NCBI GenBank assembly: GCA_025738555.1 | Contig: JAOVFP010000011.1 | Location: forward strand, 992,001 to 1,056,000 | Source: Cyathus striatus | Lineage: Eukaryota > Basidiomycota > Agaricomycetes > Agaricales > Nidulariaceae | Direction: 5' to 3' | DNA: 64,000 bases | In this document: one piece after another, positions 31,702 through 44,406 of the stretch | Numbering within the stretch: position 1 is the stretch's first letter | How the letters are laid out: the number at the start of each line of letters is the position of its first letter | Notes under the pieces: model-generated | What the model was told of the DNA's origin: nothing | The model's input: only the letters and a program-made list of their open reading frames with translations | Database searches by the model: none | Made by a program: the position numbers and the translations under genes

Positions 31702-32920
31702 TCATCTGAAGTATGTACACAGATCCTTGGTTGGTATATCACATTTCTTTCTATCTTTGTACACCCCCTTATATGGCATTACTGTGGTTACATCCCCATT
31801 AACCATGTATACCTGGTATGTATTTCTGAACTCATGGAAGTTAGCTGGGTTGAAGACAATCACACATTGAGGCATTCTGGTCAGGTGACTTGGCTTCATG
31901 AACTCTGGTGGTATTTCATGAATGACCTCCTCACCAATTACCCACACATGGAAACATTTTTTGTCTCTCACTAACCCTTTGAAGTGGCATTCTGCATTTT
32001 CCAGGTGTCCATTTTCGAAACCAGAGTTTGCATCAGTTGGTTGCATACCTGAAATTATTACTTTTAATAATTTCCCTTTGAAGACGGCGCCATCAGCATC
32101 AATCATACACTTTATCCAATGTTCTGCATATAATGCAATAAATCAATATTTCATGCAAGAGTAATGATACTACACCTATGCACCATCAAATACAGTTAGT
32201 TGTTGAGCAGAGCCTTCACTGACAACAGCCATTCACATTGAGGCAGGGAGAGTCACAGAGGGTTGCAGAGGGAGTGACGATGCTGTATTCTCTGGAACTA
32301 CACATATTTTAGTTATGAATGATATAATTGGGTGAGAAACAAACTGCAGTGAGCAAAAGCAAATAATTCAGTGGATGCATCAGAGGATGAACCTGGGGGG
32401 TCCTTGAGCTTGGATTCCAAGCTGGTGTTTGAGACCCAATCCCAGAATCATGTTCCCAGCGGGGTGTTGAACAAATGCCCAGTGCAGGTTCGGTGTCCTT
32501 TCCGGTAGTTTGAGCAGTAAAAAAATCATTCATGGACTTGTCACTATACCTGTAATATTGTTAGTTATTTAAAGAGAGTGATATTATACTGTAAAAATAC
32601 CCTGGAATATACAGGTCCTTCATAGGAAACTCCAGAAGATCCTTTGAAAACATTAGGCATTCTGGGACCTCAAGTTGTGCAACATTGCTCGCGCTAATGC
32701 TCTTCAGGATGCCATGAGTTCCTTTGAGTGGACTGCACCTTACCCAGGCATATTTCCCATACTGGTGCTGATAAGGATCCACTCACATCTGGTAGGCCTC
32801 AGAACCATAGGAGGTAGCACTATTTACAGGTGAATCATTTCTCCCATCTGGCCACCAAAAAGTGGTACTTTGTTGCACTTTGCTACAGTGGTCCAGGTCT
32901 GATGAGTGAACTTGCAGGTG
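31702..32920 (-). pseudogene. C-terminal half of an Spt5-like gene (tentative)
   Basis: Consecutive minus-strand stretches look coding: near 32890-32790 (FWWPDGRND), 32782-32580 (YAWVRCSPLKGTHGILKSI, then LEVPECLMFSKDLLEFPM), 32533-32330 (acidic to Ser/Pro-rich, with TPAWNPSSRTP), and 32106-31702 (a beta-rich block with KGKLLKVIISG, FENGHLENAE and VIGEEVIHEIPPEF). KOW-like WVRCSPLKGTHGI and the TPAWxPSSRTP linker resemble the expanded Spt5-like transcription-elongation proteins of Agaricomycetes, so the assignment is tentative. At least one TGA interrupts it (near 32785). Its N-terminal half may be the fragment at 41634-42325. Confidence 0.4.
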
Positions 32921-33696
32921 ATTAGCCTATTTAACTTGTTAAGGTAGCTGTAGTTCATAGCCATCCAATGTCAGGTGATGTGACAAAACTGTGACTATGA
33001 GGTTAGCAAAATGTGACTATGGGAAAATCACTATGACAGCAGCTGGAGCTTGGCTGGAGCACTTCTGTGGACTTCCACACATCTTTCCAAGATGTACACT
33101 GTTCCATTCTCCTTGTATGAAATATACTATGTAGATTAAGTTACAATAATTAGAGTATTATAATACATTATGTTACACAATATCATACTATGAGAATAAC
33201 AAAGAGACTGGAGTTCAATGAATATCTTCTCTTAGCAACTCTTCCAAAATATATTCAGGAAGAACACAATGACCATGATATCTTCTTGATGCCTAAGCAG
33301 CTTGCCTTCCATTCAGTTCTTTGTGGTAAGCATCAATGAATTGAAGACAGGATGTTGTGTAGCTGTCAGGAAACTGACAGATCAGATAATCAGAGAAATT
33401 ACCAATCAGATGTCAACATACCGCCGCATAATCTCAATTGGGATAGAATCAAGTGCTTCCACCATGTTCCTTTCTAAATCTTCCTCCTTCAATGATGGTG
33501 AACACTGATGGTACATTCTCTTCACATGCCCCCAGCATCTCTCTATAAAATTTAACTTGCAGTGAAATTTCGGAAGAAAAAGGACCTTGAAGCCATGCTC
33601 TCAACACTTCATCTCAAGAATTGACTCCTGATTCGCAAAATCTGGCTGATTGAATAGGACCCTTCACTGGCAACACTTTCCTGCTGCATTAACACA

Positions 33697-33705
33697 CTTG
33701 AATCC
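33697..33705 (+). repeat. Left 9-bp target duplication of the MULE
   Basis: CTTGAATCC, identical to 37018-37026. On the minus strand it codes for GFK of CKGFK in the host transposase. Confidence 0.9.
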
Positions 33706-36700
33706 GACTGTCCTTCATCTCCCCCCATATGACATCACGTGATGTTACCATATATAGAAATATATTCCCTTGGTGCTTCGAAAGCACATCTTATCATCTT
33801 CATCTTGTTGTATTTTAATCGAAGGTTTAGCTTAGAGGTTTGTGCTCAGAGGTTTGTATGCTCATGTAATGGTGTTCGATTCTCTATGTTTGCATTTTAT
33901 TTTTCAAGCCATTCAGCATTATATAAGCCATCAAGTACCCTTCCGTGCCTGTCAGTCAGTCTGTCTGAGGTGGCATGCTGTAACCCCTTGTTACTCATGC
34001 ATAGATTCGTGTAATGTTGAACAGAGGTTGATCATTGAGCAGTGGGGGAGGTTGAATAATTCCAGGAACTCAAGTCTGCATCCACTGCACATCAGCTAGC
34101 GTCAAACTTCTATTTTTGCACTCTTGAACTGCACAGATATCAAATCCACTATGTTTCAGGAAGGGATGTAAATGACCTGCTGATACTGGATACAACCTCT
34201 GTGGCACCTGTTGTGAATGTGACAGACAAAACCAGCAGCTACATTGTGCAAAGCAAAAAGATAAAGCAAAAGCTTTAGCTGTTGCTGGTCAAAAACATTA
34301 CAGAGAATCTGATAGTGAAGCTGTCCCTTCACCTAAGCGTCCATGTGTGGAGGATCCAACTACCACTGTAACTGACCCAGAGTGGTATGAAGATGACACC
34401 TTTGAAAATGATATATGCTTTAATTCTGATACATCAAATTTCAATTGACTGATTGACTAACCATGCATTATTAGTTTGTTGAACTGTTTTTAGATGCTGA
34501 AGACTGTATTAGCACTATATATTCTCATTTCACATCAGATCCTAAGGTTGACATATGGAATGTACCAGGTTGAAGTTGATGATATGGTTAGTGATAAAGA
34601 TCATGTGCAAATGGTTGCAAAAGAAATATGGACAGTATCTGGGTATCAATTTATATGAGTAATACATGAAATGAATAATGGGCAATAAATTAACATACAC
34701 AGTGTAAGAGACAACAGACCTTCTGAAAAAGGTCACTGCACATGGTACTGGTGCAGTCAGAATGATGAAGCTCATCAAAAACCATCAAAGCCATCACAGA
34801 AACCTGATGTGAAGAATCAAGAACACATTGGAATGAAAAGATATTTGTGTAACAGTTATTTAATAATATCGTAATATGTGAGTAATCTATTGCTTGCTAT
34901 AGAACATGCTACTTACCATTATTAAAAGACAATACAAACTCAAAGCATCTTGAGCTGTATAGTGTCATGGCTGAGTTTGACGGTGCTGGTTTCCCACTTG
35001 GCTACTGTCTACTTACAACCAAAACAGCCATTAGTCTTCAGAAGTGTACTAAATCACTTACTGCATGGGTTTGTTGTCTTTGTAATGTGTATGGATTTAT
35101 GCCGACCTTCATGCATGTTGATAAAGACATGGCAGAGATTGGGTGCTTGAAAGATGTCTGGAACGGAAAAATTAACCTATGTTGGTGGTACCTTAATCGA
35201 GTGGTACAGACTCAGTTAAAAAACCGAAAGCTTTCAACAACCCCATACAATGTCAATAGAGCTCGCAATGAGTTCTCTTTCATTGACCAATATTTTGTGC
35301 CTTTGGGACGAAAATATGATATGGATGACTATGAGGGTGGCTTACCTGATGATACCAATAATAGTGGTATTGTAAACAGTGTTTCCAGACAAGCCGTCCA
35401 AAAGGTTGTGACAAAGGAAGGATTGCATATAACAATACCTGTGCATCCAACCCTATCAGCTCCACCTTCAATTCCCAACAAGAATGATGCACAATCACAT
35501 ATTCAGAGCAATGAGATGGACGATAAGGAAGATTGTGATGAAAAGCAAAAGGGGCACATCTTTTGTGGGGCACCATATCACGAAGAAATCTTGAACATGA
35601 TGGAGTGCCACTACTGTGTGCATCCATTAATCCCAGGCTATGCAGAGCCAACACCAGATGGAATAAAACAATGGGCTGTAAAGAAGATGTATCAATATTG
35701 TGTTACCTGTGATTTACGAGAGGTTTGGGCATACCTCTGGGAAAACTGGTATTGGAAAGGAAGGTGGGAGCTTTGGGCACAATCTGTCCATCCTGAAATT
35801 CCAATTCTGAAAACATCAATGATCTTGGAAAGCCAGTTTGTCAACTGTCAACACTATTACTAACAAAAATAAAAACTTACAATGTGTTTTAGCTGGTGTT
35901 GCATCAAGCATGACTTCCTTCAGCAATTTCATCTCCCTCGATGTGACTTTTTGGCATGGATTCTAGTTGATAAACTTGTGCATTCCTATTATCGAAAGAT
36001 TAAGGGCTTGATGGTTGAAACCAGTCGACCCTATTGAAGACCTTCCTCCTGACATAAGGAGATGAAAAAGTTTGGCATAAATTGGAAATAAAACCAATTA
36101 CCATGCCTATTAACAATGCATACAGGCCAGATGTAGAGAAGTGGGTATGCACCTGTCCATCCTTTGCAGTCAGCAGATTTTTGCTGTGCAAACACCTTGT
36201 ACAAAATGTATGACATGTACTGCCAGAGTTTTTCATCGAGGTTAAGCGTCAATGAACTGGCCCATTCTGGAAGCACAGAGTGCTGAAGCCAATTGAAACA
36301 TATGACATCGAGGATAGTGATCTTGATAGAGTAGATGCCGATTGTTCTGAAACTGGTATAGATGAAGATGGGGATGAGGCCGATTTGAGTGAAGAAGACG
36401 AGTATCTTGTCAATCCTGCAGCAGGAAACAATTCTTCTGGAGCTGGGAAGACATTCGATGAAGATATGAACTCCATTATTGAGGACCCTGAAGAGTCCAC
36501 CGAAATATTGAAATATCAGGTGCAGTTTCGAGACAAGTGAGCACTGAACATGGTGAAGAAGAAGGGGGCTCCTTTATTCCAACTGATCAAAGAGTGCAGT
36601 GACAAAGAAAAGAGAATGAACAGAATTGGTGGGGAGAGACCATCAACATGGGATAATTCAGTAAGGGATGCTATGTTCTTCCACACAAGGCCTGCAGGTC

Positions 36701-37017
36701 AATAGTAATTCATTAATTTATTTTAGTACTTACACAACGTAGTATACATGTAGAACTTAAAAGTGCTTCAATGTTAGTTTTACATTACCTTGTGTCCAAC
36801 TTGTGTCGTTAACTTGTTGTTCCTGTTGTTCCCATCAATATGCAACATTCCATGGTAGCCAGCATGTCAGCAAGCAAGTGTATGCAAGGAGAATAGTAAG
36901 ATAGAATGACATTGCCAGTAAGCACCATCATACCAGCTATGACAATGCCTTCTGGCTGCCAGAGAACACCATTCCGAAAGTCATGTGATGTCATATGGGG
37001 GGAGACGAAGGACAGTC
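33706..37017 (+). mobile_element. MULE DNA transposon inserted in another transposase gene
   Basis: 3312 bases. The left end GACTGTCCTTCATCTCCCCC and the inverted right end (same with G for A at position 12) match for about 38 bases, and the 9-bp duplication is perfect. TIRs plus a 9-bp duplication and an internal MULE transposase define the superfamily. The element is defective: the transposase has an internal deletion and stops. Confidence 0.9.
34150..36705 (+). pseudogene. MULE-type transposase with SWIM zinc finger, decayed
   Basis: Readable pieces in order: a Cys-rich start (CGTCCECDRQNQQLHC, about 34190-34245), an acidic stretch, a zinc-binding or DNA-binding-like part (GHCTWYWCSQNDEA and NQEHIGMKRYLC near 34720-34860), then the catalytic domain 34967-35835 (AEFDGAGFPLGYCLLTT, MHVDKDMAEIG, LCWWYLNRVV, VWAYLWENWYWKGRWELWA). 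A 57-base intron (35836-35892) leads to CCIKHDFLQQF and the SWIM motif CTCPSF and CKHLVQ (36148-36194), then an acidic tail to about 36540. Much of the segment between the N-terminal zinc region and NTNSKHLELYSV is missing, including the usual first catalytic Asp. In-frame TGA codons at about 36208 and 36250 fit CGA to TGA. Confidence 0.8.
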
Positions 37018-37026
37018 CTTGAATCC
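37018..37026 (+). repeat. Right 9-bp target duplication of the MULE
   Basis: CTTGAATCC, identical to 33697-33705. Confidence 0.9.
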
Positions 37027-38882
37027 TTTGCATTCCACTAGAAGCTTTGCCTTGTCAACCAATCCTTGCTCCTCAAGGATTTTGGTCATGCCCTTGAAGA
37101 TGCTACTGGAGTCATACAAAGGCTGCTCTCTTCCATCTGGTAGCCACCCTAGTTGCATTTGGATTCGTGTCTTTTTCACTTTCCCATCCACATGGTACTG
37201 GGTGACACCATTTATCTGGAGTGGGACATCAACACCAAATATTTTCGAGGGTCCCTTTGTCATTCTGCAAGCTGAAAGAGCACCATCAGCATGTTTAAGG
37301 TGAGTTGTTGCATTGTCAAACACAAAAATATGCTCTTCCTCAGGATACTCCCTAGACACGATATCCATGGCCTTATTCACTTGCATAATGATCTCATCAT
37401 TAGCAAAGTATCCATCACAGTTCTTTCCTGCTCTGAAAATTACACATGCTGATTCCTTTCCATCAGGAGATCAAAGCCACCCATACTTGGCAGACACAAA
37501 GTCAGCTGTCATCAAAGAACATCCTTCTCATTTCAACTGTGGGACCACTGTTTCAGTGGATTTTACCCACCTCTGCTTCCTTTGGTCATGCATGTAAAAT
37601 GTACTTTCATCATGAAACCAAATAACAATGCGCTGCTTGTGTGGTTGTGGTGAGTTGTCTTCCTCTTCCTTTCCATTTTTATCTCATATATGCAATCGGT
37701 GCACAAGTTTTTGAATTTGGGGTATAAAAACCTTTTGGCAGTATACCCTAACATCCTCACACTCATGCCCATCAACATATTGACTGGTTGGCTCTCTATG
37801 CCACTGATATCCCATCTTTTTAAGCCAATTTTGTGCTGTTTTTTCGCAAATTCCTTTCTTCATCCCATATTGTGCCTGAACTTCAGGTGTATCCAGATAG
37901 TTCTTCAAGTCCATTGCAGAAAAGAACTTTCTGAGTGACATAATGTACTCAGCAAGTTCATTTTTCATGTCCTCATCATCTAACTGTGACTTATTCCATT
38001 TTCCATAGATATTCTCTGGAATATTATTATGATCCACAATAAAAGCAGAAGACCACTTGCATAGGTGCCTTGCAAACTAGCACCCATGTTCCAGTGCATT
38101 TGCGGTGTCCAATGATGCTGCCATCCACTTCCCATGGAACAGTGAGTGGATATTTGTATAGTTCCACAGAAATTGCTTCATGGCTTCTAACTGGCTATGC
38201 AGCAATGAATTGAGCTTTGGGTCCTTGTGCTCAATTCCATTATTTCATCATGGATGCAGAATTTGGTGCAGCACTGTATGTCCTTCTTGTGCAGCTTCAA
38301 GAGATGGTGGAACCCAGCACTTTTTCACATAATTGTTAGCCAGATTGCTTTCTCTTTCAAAGTCATTGCTTGGGTTGCCTTCTCCTTCTATATCACTATC
38401 TCCAGCTTCGTTATCATCATCTGCTAGATCTGCGCTGCTATGCCCTCCTGCTGGCTCCTCACTATTCCCTCCTTCTACTGGCTCCCCACTATGCTCTTCA
38501 TCTGCTAGCCCCTCCCCATGCTCAGCTATTTCGACATCTTGTTCTGTAAATGTGTTCTCTGTCTGTTCAGAATGTGTTTTGCAATTCATGAAGAACTGTG
38601 TTACAAACTCCCACTCAGTGGGTAGACCAGGTTCCTGTTCCATGTTTACTATCCTCTCCCTAAGTGGACCTGAATCAGTACTTGTCTGTGTCACAGTGGA
38701 TGACAGCATGTGTCTGATTGGAATCTTAATGGTGAATTATGCACAGGTTACAGAAGTATTGCATGAATATCACTTACATTTGGCCTATTTTCTTTATCTA
38801 ACTCGTCAATTTCATGCCATGCTCTCTTCCTGCTGTGGAAGTTATCAGCTTGCTGCCTTTTGCATTTGGTTCTCAAAGGCAT

Positions 38883-40235
38883 AACCAATTTTGACCCCTA
38901 AATGTGATCTACTCTACTGCCAGCTAGCACATCACTGTAATTTGTAGCATCACATGTACTCAATACATTATTTTTCCATGGTTTTAAAATCCAACATTTT
39001 TATGTGGCACTCTACACAACAATTGACTATGATTGAGATTCACAGAATATTAGAGAAAACTGGCCCTAGAATTTTGGTGAATCTCATTTTTTGAGAAAAC
39101 CACTCTGCAATTTCACATTTAAATTTCATTGGTTTGTCATGCTATATCATGCTGTAGCACATGATATTGGATGACTATGTACTATGACTACCTTAGAATA
39201 AAACAAATCCACATTAGTAAAAATACTGACCTCTCCTAATGGAAAGGCAGCGAAGGTAATGGTCTCATCACCAATCTTTCCATTACATTCTATGGTTGTT
39301 ACCATCCCAACTCTTCCTTTGTGCTCCCTGTGAATTTCCCTGCTTCATTGTTAAGCTCCCTTTCTCATTCTGAAGCTCCCTACTTCGCTGTGATGCCCCA
39401 TTTTGAATTTCCCAGGGTCTCTGCTTCACTGTGAATCCCCCTGCCTTGTTCTGAAATTTCCTGCTTCATTTTAAAGCTTCCTGTATTTTTCTGAGCCCCC
39501 TGCTTCATTATAAAGTTCCCCTGTTTCTACTATTCAATATACTCCATTCTCTAGCTCTATAGCTTTATAACTGTTAGTCTGAATTGCTGCTACACTCTCT
39601 GAGTCATTTTTACAACCTGTAGATCATTTGTACACTCTCTGAATCATTTTTATACAATCTAAGTCATATCTAAACACTCTGGATCATTGGTATGCCTTTT
39701 AAATCATTATACACTCATAAAGTGGACAATAACAATGAAATATATATAAAACCCCCTGGTGTTCTTCAAGTTGGTTCATGCTCATATAAGGATTATTCAC
39801 ACTCATGTATAGGATATTCACACACACAGGATTGAAATTTCACACTCAATAGGTGAGTGTGGAAATTTGACCCTGAGTGTGCATGCTCAACTCACACTCA
39901 CTTTTGTGTGTGCCTGGAATTTTCTTGCTGCTCATTTCCATGCCTTTCCCATGTTCAGTTGAAGTGCTGCACAGAAATATTACAATGCATCCATCCACCT
40001 TTAGACTCTCTTCAGTGTTATTCTCTCATTCTCATCATATATATAATTTATTTATATCCAGAGACACAGATGGCAAGCCAACATTTACATGTACATTAAG
40101 TTGCTGTGATGTAAGGGTTCTTATTAAGCATGGGTAATACTGCTAAACAAAACATACCATGAAATAACATTGCTTTTAGGTCAATTTAACCCTATTTTAT
40201 TGTTATGATGAAATTTAGGGACACTTGCAGTATGT
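38883..40235. other. Gene-free stretch with two degenerate tandem repeats
   Basis: 39330-39530 repeats a unit of about 30 bases around CCCTGCTTCATTNTNAAGCT. 39590-39720 repeats ACACTCTCTGAATCATTTNT. Both are strongly diverged. No exon recognised; 39725-40200 is AT-rich. Confidence 0.45.
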
Positions 40236-40239
40236 TGCA

Positions 40240-41590
40240 CTCTCCCACAGTTATCACTGGACTCTCACTGGATTCTCACCAGACTATCGAGAGTTCAGTG
40301 GAGTCTCACTGAACTCTCACCAGACTATCGAGAGTTCAGTGAGACTCCACTGAACTCTCACTAGACTATCAAGAATCCAGTGAGAGTCTCACTACACTAT
40401 CAGTAGGGTACCTGGACTCTACTTGAACTCCACTGAACTTAGGTGCCTAAGCTGTACCTAGACTCTATTATCACAGTTGTAACATGTTTCCCACAGTTAT
40501 CACACTTGTCACACATGTGTGAAAGTATGACATATTATCAAAAGTGTGATATGTGTGACATGTTGAAGTAAAGCATAGTGTGACATGTGTGACATATTGG
40601 AAAATATTGGAAAAAATGTGACACATCTTGTCACAATGTAACAGTACACCAAAAGTGTGACAAGTGTAATGGCTATGATATGTCATACATGTCACGCTTT
40701 TCCAACATGTCACACTTTTTCCAACATTTTCTGACATGTCACACTTTCACACTTCCTACAGTCATCAAACTTGTCACACATGTGTGATAGTGTGACATAT
40801 GTGACAAGCGTGGGAAAAAGTGTGACATGTTTGGAGAAGTGTGGCAAGTGTGATAGTTATGATATGTGATACTTTTCCAAACATGTCACGATTTTTCCCA
40901 CGCTTGTCACACATGTCACACTTCTTCCCCAACATTTTCCAATATGTCACGCTTTTTCCAACATTTTCCAACATGTCACACTTTCACACATATGTGACAA
41001 TAGAGTCTAGGTACAGCTTAGGCACCACACCTCTTCTAACATTTTCCAACATGTTGAAAAATGTTGAAAAAGTGTGACATGTGACATATTGGACAATATT
41101 GGAAAAGTGTGACAAGTGTGATGTCTATGATATGTCACACATATCACACATGTTGCACTTTTTCCAAGATGTCACACTTTCACACATGTGTGACAAGTGT
41201 AATGACTGTGGGAAACATGTTATCACTGTGACAATAAAGTCTAGGTACAGCTTGGTGCAGAGAGATCTTATGAAATATTGTGTGGGAATTTGTAACAACA
41301 GAGTTAAATGTTAGAGACTGTACTGAGAGTCCAGTGACTTATTCTCACTAAATTCTCATTGGACTCTCTGAGATTCATCTCATTATAGTATCACTGGACT
41401 CTAAGAGATTCTCACCCAAATGAGAATTTGCTGAGATTTTAGTGAGATGAAATTGTTCATTTTCTCAGTGTAGTCTCACCAAAGTCTCACTAATCTCTCT
41501 CCACACTCTCAGAAATACCACTGGATTCTCACTGGAGTATCAGAGAATCTCATGAGAATCTCACTGGATTCTACTGAGACTGTGAGTCAG
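40240..41590. repeat. Nested inverted-repeat array
   Basis: Outer parts (40250-40440 and 41330-41590) consist of CTCACTGGA/GAGAGTTCAGTG-type units. Inner boundaries at about 40442-40535 and 41175-41262 are a long inverted pair sharing AAGCTGTACCTAGACT, AACATGTTTCCCACAGT and CACACATGTGTGAAAG. The core (40535-41170) is made of GTGTGACA/TGTCACAC units in both orientations, itself roughly palindromic. It looks like a foldback element built from minisatellite; no coding capacity. Confidence 0.6.
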
Positions 41591-41633
41591 TGTAATGACC
41601 TCGCATATGGACTATTATTTCCTCAGATCCTTC

Positions 41634-42325
41634 CTACAGAAGGCTAGTAAGAGCTGGTTTCATGGGTTTCTTATACAGCCTACTACTGACCTTAATTGGG
41701 ATGTCAAACATTGGCCAATCTTGAGGTGTTATACTGCTACAAGCAACACCATGCTTATGGGTCGAAAACATAGGATCACCATCACACCCCGAATGGTTAC
41801 CTATATGCCTTGACTTTTCAACATATTTGTTGGTCAAATGGTGAATGAAACCATGTTTGGCTTCAATGGCCTGTATTAACGACAAATGGGGATGATCAAT
41901 GTTATTATCTTCGTTGTCTGTAAAATCATTAATAAAATCATCTATAGGAGAGGTGTTAGTAATAACAGCTATTTCTTAAAGCCCTTACATACCATCTGAA
42001 TCAATAGAGTCTTCATCCTCTGAGCCAGAGGCTACTTCAGCTTCCAAATCTAAAAATGACTTTTGAAGTGAGATGTTAATATAGTTTCATCGTGTTAATA
42101 GCATAGGGTCTTACCGCCAATCTTGCTCTTTTTGTTTTACTAGGCTGTACAGACAGTGCTCAGTATTGTTAAATTAATAAATATGTATGTCTTTACCTTC
42201 AAATTTGTCTTTGATGGCCCGGGCTGCAAGAGTGGTATTTCATCATCTATGTTGTTAAACCATTGAATCTCTAACACATCCTTCAGCGAGCCATCCTGAT
42301 TCAGAGCACATTTATCTTGAGACAT
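41634..42325 (-). pseudogene. N-terminal part of an Spt5-like gene (tentative)
   Basis: Minus-strand exons: 42325 to about 42200 (start MSQDKCALNQDGSLKDVLEI), a short basic piece near 42140-42115, an acidic piece near 42050-41995 (EAEVASGSEDEDSIDSD), and 41940-41634 (DDFINDFTDNEDNN, then HPHLSLIQAIEAKHGF and DWPMFDIPIKV). The DGSxKDxxEIxWF start, acidic region and a DWPMF-type entry to an NGN-like domain resemble Agaricomycete Spt5-like proteins. The frame stops at 41634 next to the foldback array. It may be the front half of the gene whose C-terminal half lies at 31.7-32.9 kb, with about 9 kb of transposons in between. Confidence 0.4.
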
Positions 42326-42329
42326 TGTA

Positions 42330-42950
42330 TGAATCTGTATTGGTAGGTGTTGTAAGGTGTTGTATTGCTACTACTATGTAACTACAGTATCTATGTGACG
42401 AGGACGAAAGAATCTTTTCAATGACATGTCTATAGTTCCATTTATCATAGGTCCCAACTTAAGGGCAGGCCACAGGCATTAACGGTCACGTGAAATTTCC
42501 ACCTTCCCTGCTCAGTCCCCACTCCCTCAAATAGGGAGGGCTGCTAGAGAACTCAGAGTTTATATCACTATATGCTACATAACCTGTATATACATAGTAT
42601 GTCATGATATATATAAGTATGTGTCTATGAAAATCAAGAGCTTGATATGTTGAGAGCTGGCAGTATATAAGCATTGTTATCACAGAAGAGCTGTCTTGAG
42701 AGCTGGTTGTGTTGAGAGCTGGCTGTGTGAGTGCCATTATGGAAGAGCAGAGCACCTCAACCCATCCTCCAATTGTGTTGGTTAACAGTAGTGCTTGCAG
42801 TCCTTGGAAAAACAGAACAGCAACTATTATTACAATTACCTGTGTATAGGTAAGTGATTTTGATCTTGAAATTGCAATGACATCCTTTTCAGAAGGATCT
42901 TTAGGTGTAACAGTGTTCTTGTAGGATATGAGATGGACAGGATATATAAG
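42330..42950. other. Intergenic between two minus-strand genes
   Basis: AT-rich. No exon or repeat recognised. This would be the promoter side of the gene at 42325. Confidence 0.35.
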
Positions 42951-42959
42951 ATTGAGATA

Positions 42960-44158
42960 TGTACTTACAACAGGTGTTGAACCCCATAGTTTAATGGGAT
43001 AAGGTGACTTGTGATTGTTGTTTTCTGAGGAGCCTGTGGCTACAATACACCTTGAACCAATAGAGACAGCCTTGAATATTGTGAAAGGATGTTAACCAAT
43101 GCTATAGTTCTGAAAGAAGGAGAAGTACCTCAACAACCTGGGTCAGAGCATTGCTTTCATATGGTAAACACAACTGCATACTCCCGAAATGTGAAAATAC
43201 ACAAGGAGATTTGTCATCACTACCAACAATCATGAGAGAACCATCCAGTGCACAAGCAAGTTGCAGGGGGAAATTGCGGGAAATTGGGTGTTCATAGGTT
43301 TTGAGTGGTTTAGAAGGCAAGAGCAAGTATGTGTCGATGCCATTGAATAGATTCAAAACATGGATCTCCTTCTTGCTAGAGACAATAGCATGGCCACTTG
43401 TCCTGTATAAGTAAACATTGCGAATAATTAGAAAGTGAAATGTACATGTGAAACCTCAGACAATGATTCAACTGAGGAGTCCATGGATTGACTTGGTAAT
43501 TAATCCTTATAAGAGTGAGATCAGCTATTATTGCAAATGGGGAGCAACACTTACAGCTCATGTGTTTTGAGCACTGAAAAGAAAATCTGTTTTCTGTCGT
43601 CATGGAAGGAGACACTACAGATGATGTGGTTATGAGATGGTGTCCTTGTGTACTCTTTGAGGTCGCCTATAATTTTTGTAAGTGTCAAGAAACAAAGGTA
43701 TTCAAAATGTCGTAACTCCAGAGTTGACTGACCACACCACCAAACAGCCAGTTCCAATACAAGCAAGACATTGGCCATTCTTGTCAAATGTAATCTCCTC
43801 CACACAATGTTCATGCGCCTCCATAACACTTTTGCAGATGAACTAAAGGAAAAAAAAATGAACAAACAAAAGAAAGAAACTAAGGGAGAGTTACCTTGGT
43901 GCTTTCATAGTGAAATACCATGATGGAGCCATCTGCGAACCCTACAGCAAACCTCAAACACATGCCTTCAAGTTCTGGCATCCAAACTGTGGCAGATACA
44001 GGACCATGGAATACTAGGCTAATGGTCTGAAGAATTACTCTGCTAGACATATCCCAAATGATGAATGTGCCATCTTCAGCTAGTAGTACATCATTAAGTC
44101 TATATTTTAAACATAAGGAGATGATCATACCTCTGCTTAACAACTGTTCCCCGCTCAA
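42960..44158 (-). CDS. WD40-repeat protein, probably incomplete
   Basis: Minus-strand exons at 44158-43890 (MSGEQLLSRG, NDVLLAEDGTFIIWDMSS, LRFAVGFADGSIMVFHYES), about 43845-43565 (EAHEHCVEEITFDKNGQC, GCLVVWS) and 43400-43100 (GHAIVSSKKEIHVLNLFNG, LACALDGSLMIVGSDDKS), with a shorter piece near 43080-42965 (RCIVATGSSENN, IKLWGSTPVV). The repeated pattern of Gly-His or Ala-Asp followed by W/F-D or V-W is that of WD40 blades. The exons are separated by short introns. A complete propeller would need seven blades, and only about five can be traced, so the gene is partial or damaged. It probably serves as a protein-interaction scaffold; partner unknown. Confidence 0.65.
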
Positions 44159-44406
44159 GTATCATCCCCAAGCTGATAGTACTAACCTCTATTAGTATTA
44201 CCCCTGCTCACTCACCCTCTATTATTGTGTATCCCTGGATACAGTATTATTATAATGTAAGTATGTTGTTGTGTCTCACTGGCATACTAGTATACTAACA
44301 GAATAATTAGGTCTTATTGTATTCCTTGGATACAGTATTATATGGGTATGCTACTCTGTTCCACTGGTGTAATAGTATACTAACACATAATTAGGTCCTA
44401 TTTAAT

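Larger units (their letters stand above)
33215..38882 (-). pseudogene. IS630-like DDE transposase gene, split by a MULE
   Basis: Resembles Agaricomycete DDE transposases of the IS630/Tc1-mariner type (DDE_3-like). Start ATG at 38882; a 53-base intron (38777-38725) interrupts the N-terminus. It continues through an acidic region, GKWNKSQLDDED, YLDTPEVQAQYG, WLKKMGYQWHREP, QYVDGHECEDV, first Asp in WFHDESTFY, second in IFVFDNATTH, then GVTQYHVDGK and VECKGFK. There the MULE (33706-37017) intervenes. The reading resumes at 33696 with CVNAAGKCC, LFNQPDFANQE, LFLPKFHCKLNFIERCWGH (third acidic residue, E) and, after a shift, FIDAYHKELNGRQAA and a stop near 33215. Several in-frame stops fit CGA to TGA or CAG to TAG change. 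Both halves were one gene before insertion. Confidence 0.85.

Noticed and set aside
40240..41590. CRISPR-like array
   Set aside because: Repeats are degenerate, in both orientations, without unique equal-length spacers; a eukaryotic minisatellite or foldback.
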